NCBI RefSeq assembly: GCF_002105755.1
Contig: NZ_CP020821.1
Coordinates: 930,001-994,000 of the forward strand
DNA length: 64,000 bases
Source: Mycobacterium colombiense CECT 3035
GTDB lineage: Bacteria; Actinomycetota; Actinomycetes; Mycobacteriales; Mycobacteriaceae
Direction of reading: 5' to 3'
The position numbers and the translations under genes were made by a program. The notes under the pieces are model-generated. The model saw nothing but the letters and a program-made list of their open reading frames with translations. It was not told the origin of the DNA and did not search any database. This document shows, in pieces, positions 18,858 through 31,598 of the stretch (position 1 is its first letter; every line of letters starts with the position of its first letter).

Positions 18858-19502
18858 GTGGTCGAGGCTCGAGGGCGGTTTCGCGGAAACGCGGCTGCGG
18901 CCCAGCTGTTAGTCGACCCGGTCGAGGCCGCGCGCCGATTGCTGGGCGCCACGCTCACCGCGCGCGGTGTCAGCGGGATCGTCGTCGAGGTCGAGGCCTA
19001 CGGGGGAGTGCCCGACGGCCCCTGGCCCGACGCCGCCGCGCACTCGTACAAGGGCCTGCGCGCCCGCAACTTCGTGATGTTCGGGCCCCCCGGGCGGCTC
19101 TACACCTACCGCAGCCACGGCATCCACGTCTGCGCCAACGTCTCGTGCGGACCCGACGGCACCGCCGCCGCGGTTTTGCTGCGCGCCGCCGCCATCGAGG
19201 ACGGCACCGACGTCGCGCGTGCCCGCCGCGGCGAGTTGGTGCACACCGCCGCCCTGGCGCGCGGCCCGGGCAACCTGTGCTCGGCCATGGGAATCACCAT
19301 GGACGACAACGGCATTGACCTGTTCGCGCCCGACAGCCCGGTGACCCTGGAACTGCACGAACCGCTGACCGCGACGGCAGGCCCCCGGGTCGGCGTCAGC
19401 CACGCCGCCGACCGGCCGTGGCGGTTGTGGCTGCCGGGCCGCCCGGAGGTCTCGGCGTACCGTCGTAGCCCCCGCGCGGCCGCGCCGGGCGCCAGCGACT
19501 AG
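18858..19502 (+). CDS. mpg: 3-methyladenine DNA glycosylase (Mpg/AAG family)
   Basis: Base-excision repair glycosylase of 214 residues that removes alkylated purines. Family motifs include [39 protein letters not shown] and the C-terminal [13 protein letters not shown]. Length matches M. tuberculosis Rv1688 (about 203) with a slightly longer N-terminus. GTG at 18858 is chosen because AGGA lies 6 bases upstream; an ATG at 18801 would add 19 unlikely residues. It is transcribed away from amt and lies 33 bases before tyrS. Confidence 0.88.
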   Translation: MVEARGRFRGNAAAAQLLVDPVEAARRLLGATLTARGVSGIVVEVEAYGGVPDGPWPDAAAHSYKGLRARNFVMFGPPGRLYTYRSHGIHVCANVSCGPDGTAAAVLLRAAAIEDGTDVARARRGELVHTAALARGPGNLCSAMGITMDDNGIDLFAPDSPVTLELHEPLTATAGPRVGVSHAADRPWRLWLPGRPEVSAYRRSPRAAAPGASD

Positions 19503-19535
19503 CCGGGCCGATCCCGGGTGGAAGGATCTTGGATC

Positions 19536-20807
19536 ATGGGCGACATGATCATCGACGAGCTGGCCTGGCGCGGGCTGATCGCGCAGTCCACCGACCTCGA
19601 TGCGCTGACCGCCGAGGCGCAGCGCGGGCCGATGACGGTGTACGCGGGCTTCGACCCCACCGCGCCCAGCCTGCACGCCGGACACCTGGTGCCGCTGCTG
19701 GCGCTGCGCCGTTTCCAGCGCGCCGGCCATCGCCCGATCGTGCTCGCCGGCGGCGCGACCGGCATGATCGGCGACCCGCGTGACGTCGGCGAGCGCACCC
19801 TCAACGAGGCGGACACCGTCGCCGAGTGGACCGAGCGGATCGGCGGGCAGCTGCGCCGCTTCGTCGACTTCGACGAATCACCCACCGGCGCCGTCGTGGT
19901 CAACAACCTGGACTGGACCCGCCCGCTGTCGGCGATCGAGTTCCTGCGCGACCTCGGCAAGCACTTCTCGGTCAACGTGATGCTGGACCGCGACACCGTC
20001 CGGCGGCGCCTCGAGGGCGACGGCATCTCCTACACCGAGTTCAGCTACATGCTGTTGCAGGCCAACGACTACGTCGAGCTGCACCGGCGCTACGGCTGCA
20101 CGCTGCAGATCGGCGGCTCCGACCAGTGGGGCAACATCGTCGCCGGCGTCCGGTTGGTGCGCCAGCAGCTCGGCGCGTCGGTGCACGCGCTCACCGTGCC
20201 GCTGGTGACCGCCGCCGACGGCACCAAGTTCGGCAAGTCCACCGGCGGCGGCAGCCTGTGGCTGGACCCCGAGCTGACCACGCCCTACGCCTGGTACCAG
20301 TACTTCTTCAACACCGCCGACGCCGACGTGATCCGCTACCTGCGCTGGTTCACCTTCCTGACCGCCGACGAGCTCGGCGAGCTCGAGCAGGCGACGGCCG
20401 AGCGACCCCAGCAGCGCGCCGCCCAGCGGCGGCTGGCGCGCGAACTGACCGTGCTGGTGCACGGCGAGGCGGCCACCGAGGCCGTCGAGCACGCCAGCCG
20501 GGCGCTGTTCGGGCAGGGCGAGCTGGACCGCCTGGACGAGGCGACCCTGGCGGCGGCGCTGCGCGAGGCGTCGGTCGCCGAGCTCAAACCCGGCGGCCCC
20601 GACGGGATCGTCGACCTGCTGGTCGCCAGCGGCCTGTCCGAGAGCCGCAAGGCCGCGCGGCGCACCATCGGCGAGGGTGGCGTCTCGGTCAACAACGTCC
20701 GCGTCGACAGCGAGGACTGGACGCCGCAGCCGACCGACTTCCTGCACGGCAAATGGCTGGTGCTGCGCCGCGGCAAACGCACCGTCGCCGGGGTCGAAAA
20801 GGTCTAG
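19536..20807 (+). CDS. tyrS: Tyrosyl-tRNA synthetase
   Basis: Class I aminoacyl-tRNA synthetase of 423 residues. The HIGH-equivalent is in [11 protein letters not shown], the tyrosine-binding signature in [15 protein letters not shown] and IGGSDQWGN, and the KMSKS-equivalent is KFGKST. A C-terminal S4-like RNA-binding domain begins near residue 355 ([20 protein letters not shown]). ATG 19536 is preceded by GGAAGGATC; a GTG at 19518 is also in frame. It is the homologue of Rv1689. Confidence 0.97.
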   Translation: MGDMIIDELAWRGLIAQSTDLDALTAEAQRGPMTVYAGFDPTAPSLHAGHLVPLLALRRFQRAGHRPIVLAGGATGMIGDPRDVGERTLNEADTVAEWTERIGGQLRRFVDFDESPTGAVVVNNLDWTRPLSAIEFLRDLGKHFSVNVMLDRDTVRRRLEGDGISYTEFSYMLLQANDYVELHRRYGCTLQIGGSDQWGNIVAGVRLVRQQLGASVHALTVPLVTAADGTKFGKSTGGGSLWLDPELTTPYAWYQYFFNTADADVIRYLRWFTFLTADELGELEQATAERPQQRAAQRRLARELTVLVHGEAATEAVEHASRALFGQGELDRLDEATLAAALREASVAELKPGGPDGIVDLLVASGLSESRKAARRTIGEGGVSVNNVRVDSEDWTPQPTDFLHGKWLVLRRGKRTVAGVEKV

Positions 20808-20906
20808 CCGCGCGGGGCCCCGAACCGCCTTCGCGAAACGCGTGCGTGCACAGATCTTTACCTCACCGTGTCGTTGACGTGACCCTCGGGGACCACTGTT
20901 GTCACG

Positions 20907-21269
20907 GTGATTTTCGCGACGCGCGTGCGGTGGACCGTCCTGCCGATCGTGGGGGTGATCACCGGACTGGTGTCGCTGGCCGCGGTCTTGTCGGCGCCCA
21001 TCCGCGCCGACATCGTGGGCAACGCCTTCCTGTCGGCGCTGACGAACGCCGGGATCACCTACACCCAACCGGCCAGCGCCACGGCGATGGGAGAGTCGGT
21101 GTGCCCGATGCTGTTCGAGCCCGGCGGGTCGTTCGACGAGGTGGCCTCCAGGATGGCCGAGGGCAACGGACTGTCATACGAGATGGCGGGCAAATTCACC
21201 ATCGTCGCCATCGCGACCTACTGTCCGGCGGTGATCGCGCCGCTGCTGGGTAACCGGCCGCGCAGCTAG
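20907..21269 (+). CDS. DUF732 secreted protein at the lprJ position
   Basis: 120-residue protein in the place of M. tuberculosis lprJ (Rv1690). An N-terminal signal peptide (VRWTVLPIVGVITGLVSLAA) ends near SAPIRA-D. The remainder is a DUF732 domain (NAFLSALTNAGITYTQP, ESVCPMLFEPGGSF, AIATYCP) with two Cys that likely form a disulfide. No lipobox Cys follows the hydrophobic core, so it looks secreted or periplasmic rather than a lipoprotein. The start codon is GTG 20907. Function unknown. Confidence 0.8.
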   Translation: MIFATRVRWTVLPIVGVITGLVSLAAVLSAPIRADIVGNAFLSALTNAGITYTQPASATAMGESVCPMLFEPGGSFDEVASRMAEGNGLSYEMAGKFTIVAIATYCPAVIAPLLGNRPRS

Positions 21270-21297
21270 GCGCAAGGCTGCCCGTATTCTCGGCTGC

Positions 21298-22098
21298 GTG
21301 GTCGACGACAGGCAAAGGCAGCGCGGCGAACGGCGGGGGCGGCCGGCATCCAACGGATGGTCGGGTCCGGGCCGTGCGCGCCCGGCCCAGCCGCAGAGCT
21401 CCGCGCGCCGGGATGCCCCGGCCGATCGCGCGCCACACGACGGCCCACCGATTCCGCCCGGCGTGGAGGCCAAGCAGCTGGCGCCCGACGTCCGCCGCGA
21501 ACTGAGCACCCTGGACCGCGCCACCGCCGACGCGGTGGCGCGCCACCTGGTGGCCGCGGGCGAACTGCTCGACGAGGACCCCGAGGCCGCCCTGCGGCAC
21601 GCCCGGGCGGCGCGCGCCCGGTCCAGCCGGATCGCCACCATCCGGGAAGCGGTCGGCATCGCCGCCTACCACTGCGGCGACTGGGCGCAGGCGCTCGCGG
21701 AGCTGCGCGCGGCCCGCAGGATGGGCAGCAAGTCGTCGCTGCTGGCCCTGATCGCCGATTGCGAACGCGGGCTCGGCCGCCCGGAGCGGGCGATCGAACT
21801 GGCGCGCGGGCCGGAGGCCGCCGAGCTCAGCGGGGACGACGCCGACGAGCTGCGCATCGTCGCGGCCGGGGCGCGCGCGGACCTCGGCCAACTGGAGCAG
21901 GCGCTCACCGTGTTGTCCACGCCGCAACTGGATCCGGCCCGCACCGGCACGACGGCGGCGCGGTTGTTCTACGCCTACGCGGACACGCTGCTGGCGCTCG
22001 GCCGCGGGGACGAGGCGCTGCAGTGGTTCCTGCACTCCGCGGCCGCGGACGTCGACGGCGTCACCGATGCCGAAGACCGGGTCAGTGAACTCGGCTGA
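21298..22098 (+). CDS. TPR-like protein (Rv1691 homologue)
   Basis: 266-residue protein with a disordered, Arg/Pro-rich N-terminus (about 1-55). An alpha-helical repeat region follows, with TPR-like periodicity (AAYHCGDWAQALAELRAAR, ADCERGLGRPERAIELARG, LFYAYADTLLALGRGDEALQ). It probably mediates protein contacts. GTG start at 21298. The stop shares one base with the next start (TGATG), so translation is coupled to the phosphatase gene. Confidence 0.82.
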   Translation: MVDDRQRQRGERRGRPASNGWSGPGRARPAQPQSSARRDAPADRAPHDGPPIPPGVEAKQLAPDVRRELSTLDRATADAVARHLVAAGELLDEDPEAALRHARAARARSSRIATIREAVGIAAYHCGDWAQALAELRAARRMGSKSSLLALIADCERGLGRPERAIELARGPEAAELSGDDADELRIVAAGARADLGQLEQALTVLSTPQLDPARTGTTAARLFYAYADTLLALGRGDEALQWFLHSAAADVDGVTDAEDRVSELG

Positions 22099-23123
22099 TG
22101 ACGGAGCCGGGTAACACCAAAACTCTTGCGCAGCAACATGATTGCCTGCTGATCGATCTGGACGGCACGATGTTTCGCGGCCGTCGGCCCACCGAGGGCG
22201 CGGTGCGGGCGCTCGCCGAGGTGCGCAGTCGCGCGTACTTCGTCACCAACAACGCGTCGCGCAGCGCCGACGAGGTCGCCGCGCACCTGACCGAGCTGGG
22301 TTTCACCGCCGTCGCCGACGACGTCGCGACCAGCGCGCAAAGCGCGGCGCGGCTGCTGGCCGACCAGTTGGCGCCCGGCTCGCCGGTGCTGATCGTGGGC
22401 ACCGAGGCGCTGGCCGACGAGATCACGGCCGTCGGACTGCGCGCGGTGCGCAGCTACGACGACGAGCCGGCCGCCGTCGTGCAGGGACTGTCCCAAACCA
22501 TCGGGTGGCCGGAGCTGGCCGAGGCGGCGCTGGCCATCCGGGCTGGTGCGCTGTGGGTGGCGTCCAACGTCGACCTGACCCTGCCCACCGAGCGCGGGCT
22601 GCTGCCCGGCAACGGATCGTTCGTGGCCGCGTTGCGGGCGGCCACCGGCGGCGACCCTCAGGTCGCGGGCAAGCCGGCGCCGGGGCTGCTGCGGGATGCC
22701 GCGGCGCGCGGCGACTTTCGTGCGCCCCTGGTGGTCGGGGACCGGCTCGACACCGACATCGAGGGCGCCAACGCCGCCGAGCTGCCCAGCCTGATGGTGC
22801 TCACCGGGGTCAATTCCGCGCGGGACGCCGTGTACGCCAACCCCGGTCAGCGCCCCACTTATATCGGTCACGACCTGCGCTCGCTGCACGCCGACGCCGA
22901 GTCGCTCGCGGTCGGGCCGCAGCCGGGCTGGCGCGTCGAGGTCGCGGACGCGACGATCACGGTGAGCGCCGACGGCGCGGGCGACGGGGACGGCCTGGCG
23001 GTCGTTCGCGCGGTCGCCGGCGCGGTGTACGGCGCGGCGGGCTCCGGCGAGGTGCGCATCGAGGCCGCCGACGACCGGGCGCGCGCCGCGCTGCAACGCT
23101 GGTCTTTGGTGCACAGCGACTGA
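22098..23123 (+). CDS. HAD-superfamily phosphatase (Rv1692 homologue, glycerol 3-phosphate phosphatase type)
   Basis: 341-residue HAD hydrolase of the NagD/IIA group. Motif I is LLIDLDGTMF with the nucleophile Asp near residue 19. Motif II lies in YFVTNNASRS, motif III in AGKPAPG, and motif IV in VVGDRLDTDIEGANAA. A C-terminal GNAT-like extension of about 80 residues is typical of the Rv1692 family. Rv1692 was reported to dephosphorylate glycerol 3-phosphate in membrane lipid recycling; by homology the same is likely here. Confidence 0.88.
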   Translation: MTEPGNTKTLAQQHDCLLIDLDGTMFRGRRPTEGAVRALAEVRSRAYFVTNNASRSADEVAAHLTELGFTAVADDVATSAQSAARLLADQLAPGSPVLIVGTEALADEITAVGLRAVRSYDDEPAAVVQGLSQTIGWPELAEAALAIRAGALWVASNVDLTLPTERGLLPGNGSFVAALRAATGGDPQVAGKPAPGLLRDAAARGDFRAPLVVGDRLDTDIEGANAAELPSLMVLTGVNSARDAVYANPGQRPTYIGHDLRSLHADAESLAVGPQPGWRVEVADATITVSADGAGDGDGLAVVRAVAGAVYGAAGSGEVRIEAADDRARAALQRWSLVHSD

Positions 23124-23146
23124 CGGGTGACTAGCGTAGTAACGCG

Positions 23147-23332
23147 ATGACTATCGATCCCGATGAGATTCGCGCCGAAATCGACGCCCTGCTGGCCCGG
23201 TTGCCCCAGGCCGGGGACACCGAGGACCCCGAGCAGGTGCCGTCGCTTGATGAGCTCGAAGAGATAGCACGCCGCCTGTCCGAGGCGCACGACGTGCTGC
23301 TGGCCGCGCTGGAGTCGGCGGAGAAGGGCTGA
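23147..23332 (+). CDS. Small conserved acidic protein (Rv1693 homologue)
   Basis: 61-residue acidic helical protein with no recognised domain. It begins MTIDPDEIRAEIDALLARL and has a second helix (LDELEEIARRLSEAHDVLL). It sits between the phosphatase and tlyA in the conserved gene string, 8 bases before tlyA. Conservation of position supports a real gene; the function is unknown. Confidence 0.78.
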   Translation: MTIDPDEIRAEIDALLARLPQAGDTEDPEQVPSLDELEEIARRLSEAHDVLLAALESAEKG

Positions 23333-23340
23333 GTGCGCGG

Positions 23341-24150
23341 ATGTCTCGACGCGCCCGCGTTGACGCCGAGTTGGTCCGGCGCGGCCTGGCCCGGTCCCGT
23401 CAGCAGGCCGCGGAGTTGATCGGCGCGGGGAAGGTGAGCATCGACGGGATGCCGGCGCGTAAGCCGGGCACCGCCGTCGCGGTCACCGCCGCCCTGACCG
23501 TGGCCGAGGACGGCGAGCGCGGCTGGGTCTCGCGCGGAGCGCACAAACTCATCGGGGCGCTGGACGCCTTCGCGATCGCGGTCGCGGGCCGCCGCTGCCT
23601 GGACGCCGGCGCGTCGACGGGCGGCTTCACCGAAGTCCTGCTGGACCGCGGCGCCACCGAGGTGGTCGCCGTCGACGTGGGATACGGCCAGCTGGCGTGG
23701 TCGCTGCGCAGCGACGCGCGGGTGGTCGTCGTCGAGCGGACCAACGTTCGCGACCTGACGCCGGACGCGATCGGGGGACGCGCCGACCTGGTGGTCGCTG
23801 ACCTGTCGTTCATTTCGCTATCCACGGTGTTGCCGGCGCTGGCTGGATGTGCCGCACCCGACGCGGATATCGTTCCCATGGTGAAGCCGCAGTTTGAGGT
23901 GGGCAAGGGCCTGGTCGGTGCCGGGGGTGTGGTGCACGACCCGGAGCTGCGCGCCGGCGCGGTGCTGGCGGTCGCCGCCCGCGCGGCCGAGCTGGGCTGG
24001 CACCCGGTCGACGTCACCGCCAGCCCGCTGCCCGGCCCGTCGGGCAACGTCGAGTACTTCCTGCGGCTGCGCGCCCAGACCGATCGGCCGCTCGCCGGCG
24101 ACGAGCTGGTGAGTGCGGTGCGGTCCGCGGTGGAAAGCGGGCCGCAGTGA
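23341..24150 (+). CDS. tlyA: rRNA 2'-O-methyltransferase TlyA
   Basis: 269-residue protein with an N-terminal S4 RNA-binding domain (about 5-65, [20 protein letters not shown]) and an FtsJ-like methyltransferase domain. The SAM motif is [13 protein letters not shown]. In M. tuberculosis TlyA methylates 16S C1409 and 23S C1920, and its loss gives capreomycin resistance. The catalytic Lys/Asp residues appear in SRGAHKL and VADLSFISL. The stop overlaps the nadK GTG by 4 bases. Confidence 0.96.
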   Translation: MSRRARVDAELVRRGLARSRQQAAELIGAGKVSIDGMPARKPGTAVAVTAALTVAEDGERGWVSRGAHKLIGALDAFAIAVAGRRCLDAGASTGGFTEVLLDRGATEVVAVDVGYGQLAWSLRSDARVVVVERTNVRDLTPDAIGGRADLVVADLSFISLSTVLPALAGCAAPDADIVPMVKPQFEVGKGLVGAGGVVHDPELRAGAVLAVAARAAELGWHPVDVTASPLPGPSGNVEYFLRLRAQTDRPLAGDELVSAVRSAVESGPQ

Positions 24151-25070
24151 CTCACGAACGCACCGTGCTGATGGTGGTTCACACCGGCCGCGACGAGGCC
24201 ACCGAGACCGCGCGACGCGTGCAAAAAGTGCTGGGCGACAACGCAATCGCGCTTCGTGTGCTGTCGGCCGAGGCGGTCGACAAGGGGCCGCTGCACCTGG
24301 CCCCCGATGACATGCGCGCCCTGGGCATCGAGATCGAGGTGGTCAACGCCGACCCGCAGGCGGCCGAGGGCTGCGAATTGGTGCTGGCGCTGGGTGGCGA
24401 CGGCACGTTCCTGCGGGCCGCCGAACTGGCCCGCAACGCCAACATTCCGGTGCTGGGTGTCAACCTGGGTCGCATCGGGTTCCTGGCCGAGGCCGAGGCC
24501 GAGGCCATCGACCGGGTGCTGGAACATGTTGTGGCACAAGATTACCGGGTGGAAAACCGGTTGACGCTCGACGTGATCGTGCGCCACGGCGGCGGCGTCG
24601 CCGTGCACGGGTGGGCGCTCAACGAAGTCAGCCTGGAGAAGGGGCCCCGGCTGGGCGTGCTCGGCGTGGTGCTCGAGATCGACGGGCGCCCGGTCTCGGC
24701 GTTCGGGTGCGACGGGGTTCTGGTGTCCACACCCACCGGGTCCACCGCGTACGCGTTCTCCGCGGGCGGCCCGGTGCTGTGGCCGGACCTCGAGGCAATC
24801 CTGGTGGTACCCAACAACGCTCACGCCCTGTTCGGCCGCCCCATGGTCACCAGCCCGGACGCCACCATCGCGATCGAGGTCGAGGCCGACGGGCACGACG
24901 CCCTGGTGTTCTGCGACGGCCGGCGCGAAATGCTGATCCCGGCGGGCAGCCGGCTGGAGGTAAAACGTTGCGACACACCGGTGAAATGGGCCCGGCTGGA
25001 CAGCGCCCCGTTCACCGACCGGCTGGTGCGCAAGTTCCGGTTGCCGGTCACCGGGTGGCGCGGGAACTGA
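24147..25070 (+). CDS. nadK: NAD kinase
   Basis: 307-residue ATP/polyphosphate-dependent NAD kinase making NADP, the homologue of Rv1695 (ppnK). The conserved GGDG motif is in [14 protein letters not shown]. The NAD-binding NE motif is in [10 protein letters not shown], and the C-terminal glycine-rich site is [19 protein letters not shown] start at 24147 within the ATGA-like overlap (GTGA) with tlyA. It is followed 25 bases later by recN. Confidence 0.96.
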   Translation: MTHERTVLMVVHTGRDEATETARRVQKVLGDNAIALRVLSAEAVDKGPLHLAPDDMRALGIEIEVVNADPQAAEGCELVLALGGDGTFLRAAELARNANIPVLGVNLGRIGFLAEAEAEAIDRVLEHVVAQDYRVENRLTLDVIVRHGGGVAVHGWALNEVSLEKGPRLGVLGVVLEIDGRPVSAFGCDGVLVSTPTGSTAYAFSAGGPVLWPDLEAILVVPNNAHALFGRPMVTSPDATIAIEVEADGHDALVFCDGRREMLIPAGSRLEVKRCDTPVKWARLDSAPFTDRLVRKFRLPVTGWRGN

Positions 25071-25095
25071 CGGCCCCGACGCAGGTGCTGACTGA

Positions 25096-26868
25096 ATGCT
25101 GACCGAAATCCGCATCGAGTCACTCGGTGCCATCAGCGCCGCGGTCGGCGAGTTCGACCGCGGCCTGACCGTGCTGACCGGCGAGACCGGTACCGGCAAG
25201 ACGATGGTGGTGACCGGGCTGCACCTGCTCGGTGGCGCCCGCGCGGACGCCACCCGGGTGCGGTCCGGCGCCGATCGGGCGATCGTCGAAGGCCGGTTCA
25301 CCACAACCGATCTCGACGAGTCATTGATCGTGAAGCTGGACGAGATGCTGGACGCGTCGGGGGCCGAGCGCGACGAGGACGGCAGCGTGATCGCGCTGCG
25401 CTCGGTCAGCCGCGAGGGGCCGTCGCGCGCCTATCTCGGCGGGCGCAGCGTGCCGGCCAAGTCGCTGGGGGACTTCACCGCCGGGCTGCTGACCCTGCAC
25501 GGGCAGAACGACCAGCTGCGGCTCATGCGTCCCGAGGAGCAGTGCGGCGCGCTGGACCGGTTCGCGAAGGCCGGTCCCGCGCTGGAGCGCTATTGCAAAC
25601 TGCGCGACGCCTGGCTGTCGGCGCGGCGCGATCTCCTGGACCGCCGCAACCGGATGCGCGAGCTGGCGCTCGAGGCCGACCGGCTCAACTTCGCCCTCAC
25701 CGAGATCGACGCCGTGGACCCGCAACCCGGCGAGGACGACGCCCTGGTCGCCGAGATCCTGCGGCTCTCCGAGCTGGACACCCTGCGCGAGGCCGCGGCC
25801 ACCGCGCGCGCGGCCCTGTCCTCCGATGAGGCCGACGGGTCCGGGTTCAGCGCGACCGACAGCCTGGGAAAGGCAAGGGCCGCACTGGAATCGACGGACG
25901 ACGCGAAGCTTCTCGCGTTGGGCGGCCAGCTCGGCGAGGTGCTGACCGTGGTCGTCGACGCGGCCGGTGAGCTGGCCGGCTTCCTCGACGAGCTGCCGGT
26001 CGACGCCAGCGCGCTGGAATCCAGACTGGCCCGGCAGGCCGAACTGCGCACGCTGACCCGCAAGTACGCCGCGGACATCGACGGCGTGCTCGCGTGGGCC
26101 CGCGAGTCGCGGGAGCGGCTGGCCCAACTGGACGTCTCCGAGGAGGGGCTGGCGTCGCTCGCGGCCCGCGTCGACGAGCTGGCGCGCGAATTAGCCGAGG
26201 CGGCGGTCGATCTCAGCAACATCCGGCGCAAGGCCGCCAAGCGGCTGGCCAAGGAGGTCACCGCCGAGCTGTCCGGGCTGGCGATGGCCGACGCGCAGTT
26301 CGGCATCGACGTCTCCGTCGATACCGCATCGGGCGCCGACGACGCGGCCAGCCTCACTGTGTCGTTTGGGCCCGACGGGCCGATGCTGGCCCGCGCCGGC
26401 GCCGGCGGCATCGACCAGGTGGAGTTCGGCTTCGCCGCGCACCGCGGGATGGACCAGCTGCCGCTGGCCAAGAGCGCCTCCGGTGGCGAGCTGTCCCGGG
26501 TGATGCTGGCGCTGGAAGTGGTGCTGGCGGCCTCGCGCAAGGAGACGGTGGGCACCACCATGGTGTTCGACGAGGTCGACGCCGGGGTGGGCGGCCGCGC
26601 GGCGGTGCAGATCGGCCGGCGGCTGGCGCGGTTGGCGCGCACCCACCAGGTGATCGTCGTGACGCACCTGCCGCAGGTCGCGGCGTACGCCGACGTGCAC
26701 CTGGTGGTGCACGGCGCGGGGCCGAAGGGGACCAGCGTGGTGCGGCGGGTCGCCGACGACGAGCGGGTGGCCGAGTTGGCGCGGATGCTGGCCGGGCTGG
26801 GCGAATCCGACAGCGGCCGCGCGCACGCCCGTGAGCTGCTGCAGGCCGCGCAGAAGGATGAGATCTAA
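25096..26868 (+). CDS. recN: DNA repair protein RecN
   Basis: 590-residue SMC-like ATPase for double-strand break repair. Walker A is TGETGTGKT near residue 32. A long coiled-coil region follows (about 150-350). The C-terminal signature SASGGELSRVMLALE and Walker B TTMVFDEVDAGVGG close the ATPase head. Length fits the family. It is the homologue of Rv1696. Confidence 0.96.
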   Translation: MLTEIRIESLGAISAAVGEFDRGLTVLTGETGTGKTMVVTGLHLLGGARADATRVRSGADRAIVEGRFTTTDLDESLIVKLDEMLDASGAERDEDGSVIALRSVSREGPSRAYLGGRSVPAKSLGDFTAGLLTLHGQNDQLRLMRPEEQCGALDRFAKAGPALERYCKLRDAWLSARRDLLDRRNRMRELALEADRLNFALTEIDAVDPQPGEDDALVAEILRLSELDTLREAAATARAALSSDEADGSGFSATDSLGKARAALESTDDAKLLALGGQLGEVLTVVVDAAGELAGFLDELPVDASALESRLARQAELRTLTRKYAADIDGVLAWARESRERLAQLDVSEEGLASLAARVDELARELAEAAVDLSNIRRKAAKRLAKEVTAELSGLAMADAQFGIDVSVDTASGADDAASLTVSFGPDGPMLARAGAGGIDQVEFGFAAHRGMDQLPLAKSASGGELSRVMLALEVVLAASRKETVGTTMVFDEVDAGVGGRAAVQIGRRLARLARTHQVIVVTHLPQVAAYADVHLVVHGAGPKGTSVVRRVADDERVAELARMLAGLGESDSGRAHARELLQAAQKDEI

Positions 26869-26981
26869 CCGCCGACAACAAGTAATACAGATGTGACTAA
26901 TGGGACTCTAGATAACTTATGAGGCTAATGTTACGGCGCGCCTCCCGTCCTCGCCGCAGCTTCGCGGACAGAATCGCCCCC

Positions 26982-28163
26982 ATGAAGATGTCAGGCCTGC
27001 TCTCCCGTAACCCCGCCCGGCCCGGCCTCGTCGGCACCGCCCGCGTTGACCGGAACATCGACCGCCTGCTGCGCCGTGTCTGCCCCGGCGACATCGTGGT
27101 GCTCGACGTCCTGGATCTGGACCGCATCACGGCGGACGCGCTGGTGGAGGCCGACATCGCCGCGGTGGTCAACGCGTCTCCGTCGGTGTCGGGCCGCTAC
27201 CCGAACATGGGCCCGGAGGTGCTGGTCAACAACGGGGTGACCCTGATCGACGAGGCCGGCCCGGACATCTTCAAGAAGGTCAAGGACGGCGCCAAGATCC
27301 GCCTGCACGAGGGCGGGGTGTACGCCGGTGACCGCAGGCTGGTCCGCGGCACCGAGCGCACCGACCACGACATCGCCGACCTGATGCGCGAGGCCAAGAG
27401 CGGGCTGTCCGCCCACCTGGAGGCCTTCGCCGGCAACACGATCGAGTTCATCAAGAGCGAGAGCCCGCTGCTGATCGACGGCATCGGCATCCCCGACGTC
27501 GACGTCGACCTGCGCCGCCGGCACGTGGTGATCGTCGCCGACGAGCCCAGCGCCGAGGACGATTTGAAGTCGCTCAAGCCGTTCATCAAGGAGTATCAGC
27601 CGGCCCTGATCGGTGTCGGCACCGGCGCCGACGTCCTGCGCAAGGCGGGCTACCGCCCCCAGGTCATCGTCGGCGACCCCGACCAGATCAGCACCGACGC
27701 GCTCAAGTGCGGCGCCCAGGTGGTGCTGCCCGCCGACGCCGACGGGCACGCGCCCGGCCTGGAACGGATCCAGGATCTCGGCGTCGGGGCGATGACGTTC
27801 CCGGCCGCGGGCTCGGCGATCGACCTGGCCCTGCTGCTGGCCGATCACCACGGCGCCGCGCTGCTGGTGACGGCCGGGCACACCGCCAACATCGAGACGT
27901 TCTTCGACCGGACCCGGGCGCACAGCAACCCCTCGACCTTCTTGACCCGGCTGCGGGTCGGGGAGAAGGTGGTGGACGCCAAGGCCGTGGCCACGCTGTA
28001 CCGCAACCACATCTCGGCGGGTGCCATCGCGCTGCTGGCGCTGACCATGCTGATCGCCGTCATCGTCGCGCTGTGGGTGTCGCGCACCGACGCCGCGGTG
28101 CTGCATTGGGTCACCGACTATTGGAACCACTTCTGCCTGATGGTGCAGAAGTGGGTCACCTAG
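26982..28163 (+). CDS. Rv1697-type conserved membrane protein (SteA-like)
   Basis: 393-residue protein. The central part is a thiamin-pyrophosphokinase-like fold (VIVGDPDQIS, LPADADGHAPGLERI, LVTAGHTANIE). A single C-terminal transmembrane segment follows (AIALLALTMLIAVIVALWV). Homologues in Corynebacterium (SteA) work with SteB at the division site; the next gene here encodes the SteB-like MctB. The start ATG at 26982 (MKMSGLLSRN) matches the usual family start; an in-frame ATG at 26919 lies after an AT-rich stretch and would add 21 residues. Confidence 0.88.
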   Translation: MKMSGLLSRNPARPGLVGTARVDRNIDRLLRRVCPGDIVVLDVLDLDRITADALVEADIAAVVNASPSVSGRYPNMGPEVLVNNGVTLIDEAGPDIFKKVKDGAKIRLHEGGVYAGDRRLVRGTERTDHDIADLMREAKSGLSAHLEAFAGNTIEFIKSESPLLIDGIGIPDVDVDLRRRHVVIVADEPSAEDDLKSLKPFIKEYQPALIGVGTGADVLRKAGYRPQVIVGDPDQISTDALKCGAQVVLPADADGHAPGLERIQDLGVGAMTFPAAGSAIDLALLLADHHGAALLVTAGHTANIETFFDRTRAHSNPSTFLTRLRVGEKVVDAKAVATLYRNHISAGAIALLALTMLIAVIVALWVSRTDAAVLHWVTDYWNHFCLMVQKWVT

Positions 28164-29108
28164 ATGATCTCGTTGCGCCAACACGCGCTGTCGCTGGCCG
28201 CCGTCTTCCTGGCGCTGGCCGTGGGGGTCGTGCTGGGTTCCGGCTTCTTGTCGGACACCCTGTTGTCCAGCCTGCGCGACGAGAAGCGCGACCTGAACAC
28301 CCAGATCAGCGGGCTCAACGACCAGAAGAATGTGCTGAACGAAAAGCTCAGCGCGGCAAACAATTTCGATACTCAACTGGCGGGGCGGATGCTGCACGAC
28401 GCGCTGGCCGGCAAGGCGGTGGTGGTGTTCCGCACCCCGGATGCCACCGACGACGACGTGGCCGCGGTGTCGAAGTTCATCGGTCAGGGGGGCGGGACGG
28501 TGACCGGGACGGTGTCGCTGACCAGTGAGTTCGTCGAGGCCAATTCGGCGGAGAAGCTGCAGACGGTGGTCAACTCCTCGGTGCTGCCCGCGGGTCAGCA
28601 GCTGAGCACGAAGCTGGTCGACCAGGGTTCGCAGGCGGGTGACCTGATGGGCATCGCGCTGCTGGCCAACGCCAACCCGGCGGTGCCCCCGGTGGACGAC
28701 GTCGCGCGCAACACCGTGCTGGCGGCGCTGCGCGACACCGGCTTCATCACGTACCAGGCGACCGATCACATGGGCGCGGCCAACGCCGCGCTGGTCGTCA
28801 CCGGCGGCGCGCTGCCCGGGGACGCCGGCAACAAGGGCGTCAGCGTGGCGCGGTTCTCGGCCGCGCTGGCCCCGCACGGCTCGGGCACCCTGCTCGCCGG
28901 GCGCGACGGTTCGGCGACCGGAGGCGCCGCGGTGGCGGTGACGCGTGCCGACGCCGGGATGAACTCCGCGATCAGCACGGTCGACGACGTCGACGCCGCG
29001 CCGGGCCGCATCACCGCGGTCCTGGGCCTGCACGACCTCCTGGGCGGCGGGCACGCAGGGCAGTACGGCACCGGTCACGGGGCCACATCAATCACGGTGC
29101 CCCAGTAG
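28164..29108 (+). CDS. mctB: Copper transport outer membrane protein MctB
   Basis: 314-residue protein, the same length as M. tuberculosis Rv1698 (MctB), reported as a copper-efflux channel. The N-terminal hydrophobic segment (ALSLAAVFLALAVGVVLGSG) acts as signal or anchor. A coiled coil follows (DEKRDLNTQISGLNDQK), then a periplasmic domain. The ATG starts immediately after the upstream stop with no intergenic base, which fits coordinated expression. Confidence 0.93.
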   Translation: MISLRQHALSLAAVFLALAVGVVLGSGFLSDTLLSSLRDEKRDLNTQISGLNDQKNVLNEKLSAANNFDTQLAGRMLHDALAGKAVVVFRTPDATDDDVAAVSKFIGQGGGTVTGTVSLTSEFVEANSAEKLQTVVNSSVLPAGQQLSTKLVDQGSQAGDLMGIALLANANPAVPPVDDVARNTVLAALRDTGFITYQATDHMGAANAALVVTGGALPGDAGNKGVSVARFSAALAPHGSGTLLAGRDGSATGGAAVAVTRADAGMNSAISTVDDVDAAPGRITAVLGLHDLLGGGHAGQYGTGHGATSITVPQ

Positions 29109-29179
29109 CGGGCGTGTTAGCCGCGACACAGCGCGGTGGATGTTAGGGTGGGTTTCCGTGGGTCGGCAGGCCCATCTAG

Positions 29180-31594
<2,415 letters not shown>

Positions 31595-31598
<4 letters not shown>

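Noticed and set aside
26991..29078. 695-codon minus-strand open frame across Rv1697/mctB
   Set aside because: His/Gln/Arg-rich shadow opposite two well conserved genes.
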